From an uncultured Hyphomicrobiales bacterium (GTDB taxonomy: Bacteria; Pseudomonadota; Alphaproteobacteria; Rhizobiales; Xanthobacteraceae), in the NCBI GenBank assembly GCA_903929045.1, contig CAIYTE010000132.1, forward strand, positions 1 through 64,000: a stretch of DNA of 64,000 nt. Reading direction: 5' to 3'. Each line of letters begins with the position of its first letter. The first letter of the stretch is position 1. Positions 51,251 to 60,732 of this stretch are shown here, one piece after another. The notes below the pieces were generated by a model, which saw only the letters and a program-made list of their open reading frames with translations, was not told the DNA's origin and ran no database searches. The translations under genes were made by a program, and so were the position numbers.

Positions 51251-51898
51251 ATGACCGATTTTTCCACCGCTCGCCGCCACATGGTGGATGGCCAGGTCCG
51301 CACCGCCGACGTCACCGATCAGCGGGTGATCACGGCGATGATGGAGATCCCGCGCGAGCGTTTCGTTCCCGCCGCGGCTGCACCGATCGCCTATCTCGAC
51401 CAGGATCTCGCGGTCGGCGCCAACCGGCGTCTGCTCAAGCCGATGGTTCTGGCGAAACTCATCCACAGCGCCGACATCCTCGGCACCGATCGCGTGCTCG
51501 ATGTCGGCTGCGCCACCGGATATGCGGCGGCCGTGCTCGCCAGCATTGCCGGGCAGGTGGTGGCGCTCGAGGAAGATGCGGCCTTGGCCAAGAGTGCTGA
51601 ATCGGCGCTCGCGGGTTCGGCGAGTGTCAGCGTCGTCAGCGGTGCCTTGACGTCGGGTTGGGCGCAGGGCGGTCCTTACGACGTCATCCTGCTCGAAGGC
51701 GCAACCGAGATCGAACCGCAGGCCTTCTGCGCGCAACTCAAGGATGGTGGCCGGCTGGTTTGCGTCCTCGGCAAGGCGCCGAACGCCAAGGCCATGCTCT
51801 ATCGCCGCAGCGGCAGTGAGATGAGCGGCCGCATGATATTCGACGCGGCGGCGGCGCCGTTGCCCGGTTTCAGCAAGAAGCCCGAATTCGCCTTCTGA
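51251..51898 (+). CDS. Protein-L-isoaspartate O-methyltransferase family protein
   Basis: A 215-residue PCMT-type methyltransferase. RRHMVDGQVRTADVTDQRV and IPRERFVPAAAA at the N-terminus and DVGCATGYAAAVLA (SAM site) are characteristic. The family repairs isoaspartyl residues, but this alphaproteobacterial clade, usually encoded directly upstream of a TolC gene as here, lacks some isoaspartate-binding features, so the substrate is uncertain. The ATG at 51251 gives the conserved MTDFSTARR start. tolC follows after 162 bases. Confidence 0.88.
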   Translation: MTDFSTARRHMVDGQVRTADVTDQRVITAMMEIPRERFVPAAAAPIAYLDQDLAVGANRRLLKPMVLAKLIHSADILGTDRVLDVGCATGYAAAVLASIAGQVVALEEDAALAKSAESALAGSASVSVVSGALTSGWAQGGPYDVILLEGATEIEPQAFCAQLKDGGRLVCVLGKAPNAKAMLYRRSGSEMSGRMIFDAAAAPLPGFSKKPEFAF

Positions 51899-52060
51899 TA
51901 CCTTCGGCGAACGTCACCGGTATTGGGGACCGTGGCGCAAAGTCCGCATGTCACCGGCATTCTGTGGGTGAAACTTTTCAGGGGGTTTAAAGCCACCCCC
52001 TCAGCGCATATGGTTCCGGGTTCGTCGGGGGTTTTGTTTCGTTAGTGGTCAGGTTCTTCA

Positions 52061-53506
52061 ATGTTGCGTCGTGGCTTTAGTGGGTTGGGAAGCGGGCTTG
52101 CGATCCGGGCGATGGGGGCCCTGGCGTTGGCCTATGCCGCGACGGCAGGCGGAGGCGCTTCCGCCGAGACGCTCGAATCCGCGCTGGTGCAGGCCTATCA
52201 GAACAATCCGACGCTGAACTCGCAGCGCGCCGCTTTGCGTGCGACCGACGAAGGCGTGCCGCAAGCGCTGGCCGGCTATCGGCCGCGTGTGACCATTACC
52301 GCCACGGGCGGTGAGCAGGTGCTGTCGTCGACGACGGTGACGAACCCGACGCGCGCGGCCGGAACGCCGCCGACCTATTTCACGCAGAACGGCAACAACG
52401 CGCCTTACGGTGCGACCGCGACGATCTCGCAGACCTTGTTCAACGGCTTCCAGACCGCCAACCGCACGCGGCAGGCCGAAGCCTCGGTGCTGGCGGGCCG
52501 CGAAACCTTGCGCGTGACCGAACAGACGGTGCTGCTCAACGCCGTCACCGCTTACATGAACTTGTTGCGCGATACGGCCATCCTCGATCTGCAGCGCCGC
52601 AACGTTGAAGTGTTGCAGGAACAGCTGCGCCAGACCCGCGACCGCTTCAATGTCGGCGAAGTGACGCGCACCGACGTCGCGCAGTCCGAGTCGAGTCTTG
52701 CCGCCGGCCGCTCGCAGGTTCTCACCGCGCAATCCAACTTCGCGACATCGCAGGCGACCTATCGTCAGGTCATCGGCAACGCACCGGGCCGGCTGACGCC
52801 GGGCACGCCGGTCGATCGTTTCTCGCCGCAGAACCTCAATTCCGCGTTCGGTCTCGCCTCGACGACGCATCCGCAGGTGACGACGGCGCAATACAACATC
52901 GACGTTGCGCAGCAGGCGGTGAAAGTCGCCGAGGGCTCGCTCTATCCGACCTTGTCGGTGCAGGGCAGCTACGCGCAGAACTTCATGAGCCAGTCGAGCC
53001 TCAACACGCTTCAGACCACCGCCACGACCGTGCTGGGTACGTTGAGCGTGCCGATCTATCAGGGTGGCTCGGAATACTCGCTGATCCGCCAGGCCAAGGA
53101 AACGCTCGGCCAGCGCCGCATGGATTTCGACACCGCGCGTGACCAGGTGCGTCAGGGCGTGGCGCAGTCCTGGGGCCAGCTCGACGCGGCGAAAGCCAAT
53201 ATCGAAGCGACCACCGCGCAGGTGCAGTCGGCGGAAATCGCGCTCAACGGCATTCGTGAAGAAGCCCGCGTCGGCCAGCGCACGACGTTCGACGTGCTGA
53301 CCGCGCAACAGACGCTCGTCAACGCGCGCGTCGCGCTCGTTACCGCCCAGCGCGACCGGGTGGTGGCGTCGTACGCGCTGTTGTCCGCCGTCGGCCGTCT
53401 CGGACCGACGGTGCTGGGATTGCAGGTGCCGGTCTACCGTCCGGGCGTGCATTACGAGCAGGTCCGCGACAGCTGGGCCGGCGTGCGCACGCCGGACGGC
53501 CGCTAG
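52061..53506 (+). CDS. tolC: TolC-family outer-membrane efflux/secretion channel
   Basis: A 481-residue protein with a signal peptide (cleavage after ASAE) and two OEP repeats. TLESALVQAYQNNPTLNSQR opens the first helical hairpin. RDRFNVGEVTRTDVAQSESS and its counterpart REEARVGQRTTFDVLTAQQT mark the equivalent helices of the two halves. Tyr/Thr-rich beta segments (ATISQTLFNGFQT and LSVPIYQGGSEYS) form the barrel. It serves type I secretion and multidrug efflux. The partner pumps are not in the window. A short GC hairpin (53518-53536) follows the gene. Confidence 0.93.
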   Translation: MLRRGFSGLGSGLAIRAMGALALAYAATAGGGASAETLESALVQAYQNNPTLNSQRAALRATDEGVPQALAGYRPRVTITATGGEQVLSSTTVTNPTRAAGTPPTYFTQNGNNAPYGATATISQTLFNGFQTANRTRQAEASVLAGRETLRVTEQTVLLNAVTAYMNLLRDTAILDLQRRNVEVLQEQLRQTRDRFNVGEVTRTDVAQSESSLAAGRSQVLTAQSNFATSQATYRQVIGNAPGRLTPGTPVDRFSPQNLNSAFGLASTTHPQVTTAQYNIDVAQQAVKVAEGSLYPTLSVQGSYAQNFMSQSSLNTLQTTATTVLGTLSVPIYQGGSEYSLIRQAKETLGQRRMDFDTARDQVRQGVAQSWGQLDAAKANIEATTAQVQSAEIALNGIREEARVGQRTTFDVLTAQQTLVNARVALVTAQRDRVVASYALLSAVGRLGPTVLGLQVPVYRPGVHYEQVRDSWAGVRTPDGR

Positions 53507-53690
53507 GCCTTCGCGGTGCGCGGCTCGACGCCGCGCGTGTCCACAGTTCATTGCCTTTTCGTCAGTTAGGGCACCCACAGTTAAGCCTCGCTGGCGTATA
53601 ACAAGGACTCAAGCGACGATTCGCTCGATTCCCGTACCGGCTGGCGCCATGCCGCGGGGACAGCGACAACTTCGGGTCGGGACTTAAAGC

Positions 53691-54428
53691 ATGAGCCAAG
53701 CGGCGAAGGCCCAAGAGCCCTCGATGGAGGAGATCCTGGCCTCCATCCGGCGGATTATCGCCGACGACGATTCGACAAAGGCGCCGCCGGCTGCTGCTGT
53801 GAAGCCGCCGGAACCGGCCAAGCCTGTCGCGCCACCGCCGGCTGCCGTGGTGCCACCGCCGCGTCCGGCGCCTGTTCCGCCGCCGGCGCCGAAGCCTGTC
53901 GCGCCGCCGCCGCCCGTGCCGCAGGTCGCCAATAATCAGCAAGACATCGACGCCATGCTCGCGGACCTCGATGGGCCACCGAAAATGGCCGCGCCGCCTC
54001 CGGCGCCGAAACCGGCCCCGCCGCCGGCGCCCGACGTTCTCGATCTGACGGAGGCGATGACCACGCCGCCGCCCACGCCCAGTTTCCGCACCATCGATGG
54101 CGCCAACGATGTCGTGTTCACTGATCGCGCGCCGGAACCCGCACCGGAGCCGCCGCGCATGATGGAAGAACCGCGCCGCTCATTCGCGCCGCCGCCGGCG
54201 CCGCCAGCGCTCGATCAGGGGCTGATTTCGGGTGCGACCAAGTCGGCCGTCGACAGCGCGTTCAATTCGCTGGCGCATACGGTGCTGGGCAATTCGCGCA
54301 CGCTCGAGGATCTGGTCAAGGAATTGCTGCGGCCGATGCTCAAGGGCTGGCTCGACGACAACCTGCCGAACATGGTCGAGCGCATTGTCCGCGCCGAGAT
54401 CGAACGCGTCTCGCGCGGTCGGAGCTGA
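53691..54428 (+). CDS. popZ: PopZ-type polar organising protein (DUF2497)
   Basis: A 245-residue protein with the three-part PopZ plan: the N-terminal helix PSMEEILASIRRIIADDD (about 11-28) that recruits client proteins, a long Pro/Ala-rich disordered linker (about 30-170), and the C-terminal oligomerisation helices TLEDLVKELLRPMLKGWLDD and MVERIVRAEIERV. In alphaproteobacteria PopZ forms a pole-located matrix that anchors the chromosome origin and signalling proteins. It usually sits next to valS, as here, except that an MFS gene and a repeat intervene. Confidence 0.92.
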   Translation: MSQAAKAQEPSMEEILASIRRIIADDDSTKAPPAAAVKPPEPAKPVAPPPAAVVPPPRPAPVPPPAPKPVAPPPPVPQVANNQQDIDAMLADLDGPPKMAAPPPAPKPAPPPAPDVLDLTEAMTTPPPTPSFRTIDGANDVVFTDRAPEPAPEPPRMMEEPRRSFAPPPAPPALDQGLISGATKSAVDSAFNSLAHTVLGNSRTLEDLVKELLRPMLKGWLDDNLPNMVERIVRAEIERVSRGRS

Positions 54429-54445
54429 CGTCGTCCTGGCGCACA

Positions 54446-54538
54446 CGTCGTCCCCGCGAAGGGGCGGGACCCAGTTCTCCAAACCAATTCGCTATCAAGC
54501 AAGACAGTGCTGGATTCCCGCCTTCGCGGGAATGACGG
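54446..54538. repeat. Intergenic hyphenated palindrome, family C
   Basis: CGTCGTCCCCGCGAAGG at the left and the inverted CCTTCGCGGGAATGACGG at the right form the outer stem, with GGGACCCAG and CTGGATTCCC inside. It lies between the convergent popZ and MFS genes and touches the MFS stop. Confidence 0.8.
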
Positions 54539-55810
54539 CTAGGTGTGTGCCTCGCGCCGCTTGAGCTGCCGCGCGAAATACAAACCCGTCAGCAGCAAGA
54601 TCATCGCCGCGCCGAGAAACACCGGCACGGCGGTGAAGCGGTCGAACACAAAGCCGCCGACGGCCGAACCGGCGGTTTGTCCGAGATAAAGTCCGGCCGA
54701 AAACAAACCGAGCGCCGTGCCGCGCGCTTCCGGCGTCATCTGCGTGGCGTTGGTCTGCAGCGTGTTGTGCAGCATGTAGAAGCCCAAGCCGACGCCGAAG
54801 ATGGCGATGGGGGCGAGCCAGGCCACCGGCTGCACCGCGAGAATGACGAAGGCCACGGCCAGCATGATGCCGCCGCCCGCGGCAAGGCCGACGGGGCCCA
54901 GCCGCTTCACCAGCGCGCGCACCGACAGACTGTAGGTGAGGCCGCCGAGGGCAAAGAAGCCGACGAACAGGCCGACAATGGTGAAGCTCTCGCCGAAGCG
55001 CACATGCAAGTCGGCGCCGACGAAGGCAAAAGCGCCGAAGATCGACGCCGCTTCGATGAAGGCGAGCGCGATGAGCGTGCGGCTCCAGGATGAGCGCAGC
55101 ACGGCCTTGTTGTCGGCGATGAATCCGCCGCCCTGACGTTTCGGCGCGCGGCTCGGATGTGTGATCGGGTTGCGCAGCAGTTCGTGGAACAGGCCAATGG
55201 TCGCAAGCGCGAGCAGGCCGGCGAGCATGAAGAACACCGTGCGCCAGCCGAAATAATCGCCGAGCACGCCGCCGGCGGCCTGACCGAACATCTGGCCGAG
55301 GATCTGTCCCGACAGGAAGGTGCCGATGACCTGCTGACGCCGCTCGTAGGGGATGACGTCGCCGATGAAGGCCAGCGCCAGCGGCACCATCCAGCCGGTG
55401 GCGAGCCCGCTGCCGAGGCGGGCCGCGACCAGCAGCGGCAAGGTCGGCGCCAGACCGCAGGCGATCACCATCAGAGTCGAAATGGAGGCCGCAATCGCGA
55501 TGCAGAGATATTTGCCGAGGCGGTCGCCGAAGGGGCCGATGACCAGTTGCACCGAGCCGTGGGCGAGCAGGTAAAAGGTCACGACGATGGAGGCCGCGCC
55601 CACGGTGGTGTGCAGATCGGTGGCGATCTGCGGCAACAGCGAATCCGTGACGCGCACCATGGCCTGGGCCGCAAAGGCGGCCATGGCCAGAAGCGCGATT
55701 GCGCGGGTCGCGTTCCCCGGCGGGGGGGCGGGTAGGGAAGTCTGATTGTCCGGCAAAGTTGACTCACGAAAGGTGCCGGGCTTTGTAACCCGACAAATCC
55801 GACAGAACAA
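54539..55810 (-). CDS. Major facilitator superfamily transporter
   Basis: A 12-helix MFS protein, up to 423 residues. Motif A is visible as GPFGDRLGKYLCI between helices 2 and 3, and GWMVPLALAFIGDVIPYERR precedes the second half, as in drug:H+ antiporters of the DHA1 type. A conserved central cytoplasmic loop (RAPKRQGGGF) separates the halves. The start is uncertain: the first 25-30 residues are unlike a membrane protein N-terminus and would overlap the valS leader; a TTG at 55756 is an alternative. It is divergent from valS and inserted between popZ and valS. The substrate is unknown. Confidence 0.85.
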   Translation of the reverse strand: MFCRICRVTKPGTFRESTLPDNQTSLPAPPPGNATRAIALLAMAAFAAQAMVRVTDSLLPQIATDLHTTVGAASIVVTFYLLAHGSVQLVIGPFGDRLGKYLCIAIAASISTLMVIACGLAPTLPLLVAARLGSGLATGWMVPLALAFIGDVIPYERRQQVIGTFLSGQILGQMFGQAAGGVLGDYFGWRTVFFMLAGLLALATIGLFHELLRNPITHPSRAPKRQGGGFIADNKAVLRSSWSRTLIALAFIEAASIFGAFAFVGADLHVRFGESFTIVGLFVGFFALGGLTYSLSVRALVKRLGPVGLAAGGGIMLAVAFVILAVQPVAWLAPIAIFGVGLGFYMLHNTLQTNATQMTPEARGTALGLFSAGLYLGQTAGSAVGGFVFDRFTAVPVFLGAAMILLLTGLYFARQLKRREAHT

Positions 55811-55824
55811 AGCGCCTTACCGCC

Positions 55825-58515
55825 ATGATCGACAAGACATATCAGCCATCCGAAGTCGAAGGCCGCATCGCCAGGGCCTGGGAACAGGCCGACGCCTTCA
55901 AGGCGGGCCGGCCCGAGCGCGCGGCGGCGCAGGCTTATTCCATCGTCATTCCGCCGCCCAATGTCACCGGCTCGCTGCATATGGGCCACGCGCTCAACAA
56001 CACGCTGCAGGACGTGCTGGCGCGCTTTGAGCGCATGCGCGGCAAGGACGTGCTGTGGCAGCCCGGCACCGACCACGCCGGCATCGCGACGCAGATGGTC
56101 GTCGAGCGCCAGCTGGCGGAACGGCAATTGCCGTCGCGCCGCGAGATGGGCCGCGAAGCCTTCCTCAAGCGCGTCTGGGAATGGAAGGCCGAATCCGGCG
56201 GCACCATCGTCAACCAGCTCAAGCGTCTCGGCGCGTCGTGTGACTGGTCGCGCGAGCGCTTCACGATGGACGAGGGCCTGTCGCAGTCCGTGCTCAAAGT
56301 CTTCGTGCAACTCTACAAGGAAGGGCTGATCTACAAGGACAAGCGCCTTGTGAACTGGGATCCGAAATTGCTCACGGCGATTTCCGATCTCGAAGTGCTG
56401 CAGGTCGAGGGGAAGGGCCAGATGTGGCACTTCCGCTATCCGCTCGACGGCAAGACCTTCAACGCCGAAGATCCTTCGACCTACATCGCCATCGCCACGA
56501 CGCGTCCCGAGACCATGCTCGGCGACGGCGCGGTCGCCGTGCATCCCGACGACGAGCGCTACAAGGCGCTGGTCGGCCAGCTCGTGCGCCTGCCTTTGGC
56601 CGATCGTCTGATCCCGATCATCGCCGATGAATATCCGGACCCGGAGAAGGGCTCCGGCGCGGTGAAGATCACGGCGGCGCACGACTTCAACGACTTCGAA
56701 GTGTGGACGCGGCATCGCGACAAGGACTACTTCAAGAAGCAGATCAATGGCGGCCTGATCAATCTGTTCACGCCCGAAGCCAAGATGAACGACAACGTGC
56801 CGCCGCAATATCGCGGGCTGGACCGTTACGAGGCGCGCAAGCGCATCATCGCCGACCTCGAGGCGCTGGGATTGCTCGATAAGATCGAGACCATCACCAA
56901 CGCCGTGCCGCATGGCGACCGCTCGAATGTCGTCATCGAGCCGTTCCTGACCGAGCAGTGGTACGTCAACGCCGCCGAGCTGGCGAAGCCGGCAATTGCC
57001 GCCGTGCGTAACGGCAAGACCAATTTCGTGCCGAAGAACTGGGAGAACACCTACTTCAACTGGATGGAAGACATCCAGCCGTGGTGCATCTCGCGCCAGC
57101 TGTGGTGGGGTCATCAGATCCCGGCGTGGTACGGGCCGGACGACAAGGTGTTCGTTGCGCTCAACGAAGCCGACGCACAGGCCGAGGCCGATAAGCATTA
57201 CGGCAAGCCGACCCCGATCAAGCGCGACGAGGACGTGCTCGACACCTGGTTCTCCTCCGCGCTGTGGCCGTTCTCGACGCTCGGCTGGCCGGATAGCGAC
57301 AAGGACGTGAAGCGCTATTACCCGACCAACGTGCTGGTCACGGGTTTCGACATTATCTTCTTCTGGGTCGCCCGCATGATGATGATGGGCCTGCATTTCC
57401 AGAAAGAAGTGCCGTTCCACGACGTCTACATCCACCGCCTGGTGCGCGACGCCTCCGGCGCCAAAATGTCGAAGTCCAAGGGCAACGTCGTCGATCCGCT
57501 CGGCGTCATCGACGAGTTCGGCGCGGACGCGCTGCGCTTCACGCTGGCGCGCAACGTCGCGCCGGGCCACGACATCCGCCTCGGCCCGCAGGACGTCGAG
57601 AACAACCGCAACTTCGCCACCAAGCTGTGGAACGCCGCGCGCTTCGTCGAGTTCAACGGCGCCAAGCGCGTCGAGGGTTTCGATCCGAAGTCGGCCAAAG
57701 AAGCGCTCAATCGCTGGATCGCGCACGAGACGCAGAAGGCGGCCGCCGAGATCACGCAGGCGATCGAGACCTACGCCTTCGCCGAAGCGGCGGGCGCGGC
57801 CTATCGCTTTGTCTGGAACGTCTACTGCGACTGGTATGTCGAACTGTCGAAGCCGCTGCTGACCGGGCCCGACGGCGCCGCCAAGGACGAAACCCGCGCC
57901 ATGGCCGTGTGGGCGCTCGACCAGATACTGAAGCTGCTGCATCCGTTCATGCCCTTCATCACCGAGGAACTGTGGACGGTCACGGGGCAAAGTTCGCTGC
58001 TGGCGTTGACGGAATGGCCGACGCTCGACGGGCTGACCGACGACAAGGCCGAAGTCGAAATCGGCTGGGTGATCGAGCTCATCACCGCGGTGCGGTCGAT
58101 CAAGGCCGAGATGAACGTCAACGTGCCGGTGCCTTTGGTGTTGGCGGGCGCGTCTGCCGAGACCGGCGCGCGCGCCGAACGCTGGGCCGACTTCATCAAG
58201 CGCCTCGCGCGCGTGTCGGAGATTTCGTCGGCGGCGTCCGCGCCGAAGGGATCGGTGCAACTCGTCGTGCGCGGTGAAGTCGCGGCGCTGCCGCTGGTCG
58301 GCATCATCGATCTCGATGCCGAACGCGCGCGTCTCGCCAAGGAGATCGCAAAGGCGGATTCCGACATCGCGCGTGTCGACGCGAAACTGGGCAATCCGAA
58401 GTTCGTCGAGCGCGCGGCGGAAGAGGTAGTCGAGGAAGAGCGGGCCAAGCGCCTTGAGGCGGTCGAACGCAAGACCAAGATCGCGGCCGCGCTGGAGTCG
58501 CTCAAGGGCGCGTGA
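55825..58515 (+). CDS. valS: Valyl-tRNA synthetase
   Basis: An 896-residue class I aminoacyl-tRNA synthetase. The HIGH motif is in NVTGSLHMGHALNNT (about 50-64). An editing (CP1) domain carries ATTRPETMLGDGAVAVHP. The KMSKS loop is GAKMSKSKGNVVDPLG. The anticodon-binding domain contains EAAGAAYRFVWNVYCDWYVE, and a C-terminal coiled coil (about 830-896) ends EERAKRLEAVERKTKIAA. All parts are intact, so this essential gene is unaffected by the frameshifts seen elsewhere. A family A palindromic repeat follows immediately. Confidence 0.96.
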   Translation: MIDKTYQPSEVEGRIARAWEQADAFKAGRPERAAAQAYSIVIPPPNVTGSLHMGHALNNTLQDVLARFERMRGKDVLWQPGTDHAGIATQMVVERQLAERQLPSRREMGREAFLKRVWEWKAESGGTIVNQLKRLGASCDWSRERFTMDEGLSQSVLKVFVQLYKEGLIYKDKRLVNWDPKLLTAISDLEVLQVEGKGQMWHFRYPLDGKTFNAEDPSTYIAIATTRPETMLGDGAVAVHPDDERYKALVGQLVRLPLADRLIPIIADEYPDPEKGSGAVKITAAHDFNDFEVWTRHRDKDYFKKQINGGLINLFTPEAKMNDNVPPQYRGLDRYEARKRIIADLEALGLLDKIETITNAVPHGDRSNVVIEPFLTEQWYVNAAELAKPAIAAVRNGKTNFVPKNWENTYFNWMEDIQPWCISRQLWWGHQIPAWYGPDDKVFVALNEADAQAEADKHYGKPTPIKRDEDVLDTWFSSALWPFSTLGWPDSDKDVKRYYPTNVLVTGFDIIFFWVARMMMMGLHFQKEVPFHDVYIHRLVRDASGAKMSKSKGNVVDPLGVIDEFGADALRFTLARNVAPGHDIRLGPQDVENNRNFATKLWNAARFVEFNGAKRVEGFDPKSAKEALNRWIAHETQKAAAEITQAIETYAFAEAAGAAYRFVWNVYCDWYVELSKPLLTGPDGAAKDETRAMAVWALDQILKLLHPFMPFITEELWTVTGQSSLLALTEWPTLDGLTDDKAEVEIGWVIELITAVRSIKAEMNVNVPVPLVLAGASAETGARAERWADFIKRLARVSEISSAASAPKGSVQLVVRGEVAALPLVGIIDLDAERARLAKEIAKADSDIARVDAKLGNPKFVERAAEEVVEEERAKRLEAVERKTKIAAALESLKGA

Positions 58516-58516
58516 T

Positions 58517-58619
58517 CCGTCACCCTGAGGTGCGCGCGAAGCGCGCCTCGAAGGGCGACGGCCCGGGCGTTCATCCTTCGAGGCTCGCCATGAGAATGGC
58601 TCGCACCTCAGGATGACGG
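58517..58619. repeat. Intergenic hyphenated palindrome, family A, copy 2
   Basis: CCGTCACCCTGAGGTGCG at the left and the inverted GCACCTCAGGATGACGG at the right, with CGCGCCTCGAAGG and CCTTCGAGGCTCG as the inner stem. It is closely related to the copy at 44469; both follow the end of a plus-strand gene. It probably terminates valS. Confidence 0.85.
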
Positions 58620-58700
58620 TCGGCGACTTGTTCCCGTCCGGGTGTTGATCCAAACTTGGATGAAGGCGCACATGAATCGCGCCGCATCCGGGAGATCGCC

Positions 58701-59462
58701 ATGACTGAACTGTCGCGCCGCAGCATCCTTGCCGGCGCCGTTGCCGCCACCACCGTGTCGCCGGCCGCGACCTTTGCGCAAACGCCGAAGGCGACCTTCG
58801 TGCTGGTGCCGGGCGCCTGGCATGGCGCGTGGTGCTATCGCCGCGTCGCCGATCTGCTGATGGCGAAGGGCCACAAGGTTCATGCGCTGACGTTGACCGG
58901 CCTTGCCGACCGCGTGCATCTGGCGAGCGACGCGGTGAACATGGACACCCACATTGCCGACATCGTCAATTTCGTGAAGTGGGAAGACCTCAGCAATTTC
59001 GTGCTGGTCGGCCACTCCTATGGCGGCCTGCCGGTCACCGGCGCGGCGGATGCGATCGGCGACAAGGTTTCGTCCATCGTCTATCTCGACGCCTTCATTC
59101 CGGAGGACGGCCAGTCCATGGCCGACATCGTCAAGCGGCCGCTGCCAACGACCGGCTCGGCGCCGCCGTTCTCGGCCAAGCTGATGAAGGTCAACGCCAA
59201 GGACGAGGCCTATGTCGACGCCAAGGTCACGCCGCAGCCGATCAACACCTATACGCAGAAGATGAGGGTCGCCGGCGCCTACAAGAAGATCGCCAAGAAG
59301 ACCTATGTGCGCTCGCTGCAGTTCAACAATCCGGTGTTCCAGGCGCACTACGAGGCCTTGAAGCAGGATGCGGCCTGGAAGACGCACACGCTCGACTGCG
59401 GCCATGACATGATGATCGACAAGCCGGTGGAGGTCGCGGCGATCTTGGAGCAGGCGGTCTGA
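58701..59462 (+). CDS. Tat-exported alpha/beta hydrolase
   Basis: A 253-residue serine hydrolase. The leader LSRRSILAGAVAATTVSPAA has twin arginines and a cleavage site after FAQ, indicating export by the Tat pathway. The fold shows the oxyanion HG in PGAWHGAWCYR, the nucleophile Ser in LVGHSYGGLPV and the late catalytic His in DCGHDMM. It resembles the EstC/methylesterase-like group (salicylate esterase or hydroxynitrile-lyase type), but the substrate cannot be assigned. I took the ATG at 58701 behind GGGAGA. Confidence 0.85.
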   Translation: MTELSRRSILAGAVAATTVSPAATFAQTPKATFVLVPGAWHGAWCYRRVADLLMAKGHKVHALTLTGLADRVHLASDAVNMDTHIADIVNFVKWEDLSNFVLVGHSYGGLPVTGAADAIGDKVSSIVYLDAFIPEDGQSMADIVKRPLPTTGSAPPFSAKLMKVNAKDEAYVDAKVTPQPINTYTQKMRVAGAYKKIAKKTYVRSLQFNNPVFQAHYEALKQDAAWKTHTLDCGHDMMIDKPVEVAAILEQAV

Positions 59463-59468
59463 TCTGAG

Positions 59469-59811
59469 CTAGGAAGCCAACGCCTTCGTGACGGCATCCG
59501 GATCGCGCGCGATTACCGTCAGGTAGGCGCGCGCCGACTGATCCGGAATCGCCGCACCTTGCTCCCAGTCGCGCAACGTCCCGAGCGGTATTTGAAATCG
59601 CTCGGCGAACTGCTCTTGCGTCAGTTGAAGCGCGCGCCGGATCACCTTGACCTGCGGCGTCCGCTTCATCCGCTTGACGTCCGCTGGCGTCAGCGGTTTT
59701 GCGATCCGGATCGCGTAAAGCCGCGGCTGTTTTATCGGCGGCACTCATGGCGTCGAAACGACTCCAGTCGCCGCCGGCCAGCTTACCCCTCGTGGTATTG
59801 TCTGCGCTCAT
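59469..59811 (-). pseudogene. XRE antitoxin-like regulator, frameshifted
   Basis: The downstream frame (91 codons from 59744) carries a clean helix-turn-helix: VIRRALQLTQEQFAERFQIP, then LGTLRDWEQG and ARAYLTVIARDP. The proper N-terminus is in another frame, from an ATG at 59811: MSADNTTRGKLAGGDWSRFD, to ALRDPD. Removing one base near 59710-59718 joins RDPD to KPLTPADVKRM, giving about 114 residues, the usual size of these antitoxin or autoregulator proteins that accompany BrnT/RelE-type toxins. No toxin gene is recognisable upstream. The shorter frame could still make a DNA-binding protein. Confidence 0.7.
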
Positions 59812-59875
59812 GCGAAGGTCAGCATGGTGCTGCTTACCAGTCGTTAGCGCAAGGCGTGCATTCGCCATTATGCCT

Positions 59876-60448
59876 CTACCGGAACGGCTTGCTCAGAAAC
59901 TTCGACCCCCGCAGCCCGTAACGCCACGGCTCGTCGACCGCCTTGGTGATGCCGATGCGCGGGCCGGCCACCACGTCCGGTTCACCCACACGGGCTCGTA
60001 ACTCGAAGGGCGGGCGGTCGAGCGGCAGGCCGTTGTGCTTGTCGGTGATGCCCATCGCCTGACACAGCTTGCCCGGTCCGGAGCACAGGTCGCGGACCTC
60101 GGGGAGCCCGCGCCGTCGCCGCATGGCGGCCAGCCCTTCGGTCGGCTCGATGGCCCGGATCAGTACGGCGCTGGCCGATCCTTCCGGCTCGCAGACGACG
60201 TTCACGCACCAGTGGATGCCGTAGGATCGGTAGACGTAGACGAAGCCCGCCGGGCCGAACATGACGCCGTTGCGTTCCGTCGGCCCGCGATAGGAGTGCG
60301 AGGCTGGGTCGGTGTGGTGATAGGCCTCGACCTCGACGATGACCCCGCCGACGCCGTTCACCAGCAAGGTCGCCCCGATCAGTTCGGGCGCCACCTGATG
60401 GACCGAGCGGTTGAAGAAGCGGCGGGTGAGGCGGGCCGGTTTGGGCAT
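59876..60448 (-). CDS. DNA-3-methyladenine glycosylase (AAG/MPG family)
   Basis: A 190-residue monofunctional glycosylase that removes alkylated purines in base-excision repair. [20 protein letters not shown] contains the catalytic Glu region, followed by [39 protein letters not shown] and the late [11 protein letters not shown]. These match the mammalian-type AAG family. The start is uncertain: I prefer the ATG at 60448 ([12 protein letters not shown]); the frame stays open to an ATG at 60532. It is divergent from ilvD. Confidence 0.9.
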   Translation of the reverse strand: MPKPARLTRRFFNRSVHQVAPELIGATLLVNGVGGVIVEVEAYHHTDPASHSYRGPTERNGVMFGPAGFVYVYRSYGIHWCVNVVCEPEGSASAVLIRAIEPTEGLAAMRRRRGLPEVRDLCSGPGKLCQAMGITDKHNGLPLDRPPFELRARVGEPDVVAGPRIGITKAVDEPWRYGLRGSKFLSKPFR

Positions 60449-60732
60449 TTGCTTTTTAGCGGGCGGGCTTCCGAGAGAAAGAACGGGTTGTGCAGTGCGG
60501 TTTGGCAGCAACTTCTGTGTCCCGCTTGCCACACCTTAGGAACATTTAAAGTTTGCCCCGCCATAATCCTCGCCGCGCCGCGATTTGGCCATACCCTTTG
60601 ACGAAATCGAGGGCTATCCAACGTGGCGCAAGCCGTTGTTGGGCTTCCGGTTTTCGACCGACCGGACAAGGCCCTCGGCACAGCCGCCGATTCTGAACGG
60701 CGGGGCATTTAGGGGCGGAGACGACCAGGACT

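Noticed and set aside
53518-53536. GCGCGGC-TCGAC-GCCGCGC hairpin as terminator of tolC
   Set aside because: The stem is good but no T run follows; it is mentioned under tolC and not listed as a terminator.
55579-58671. A 1030-codon open frame on the minus strand
   Set aside because: It lies wholly antisense to valS (and the MFS start), has the Arg/His/Asp-rich composition of a GC-rich shadow frame and shows no domain.
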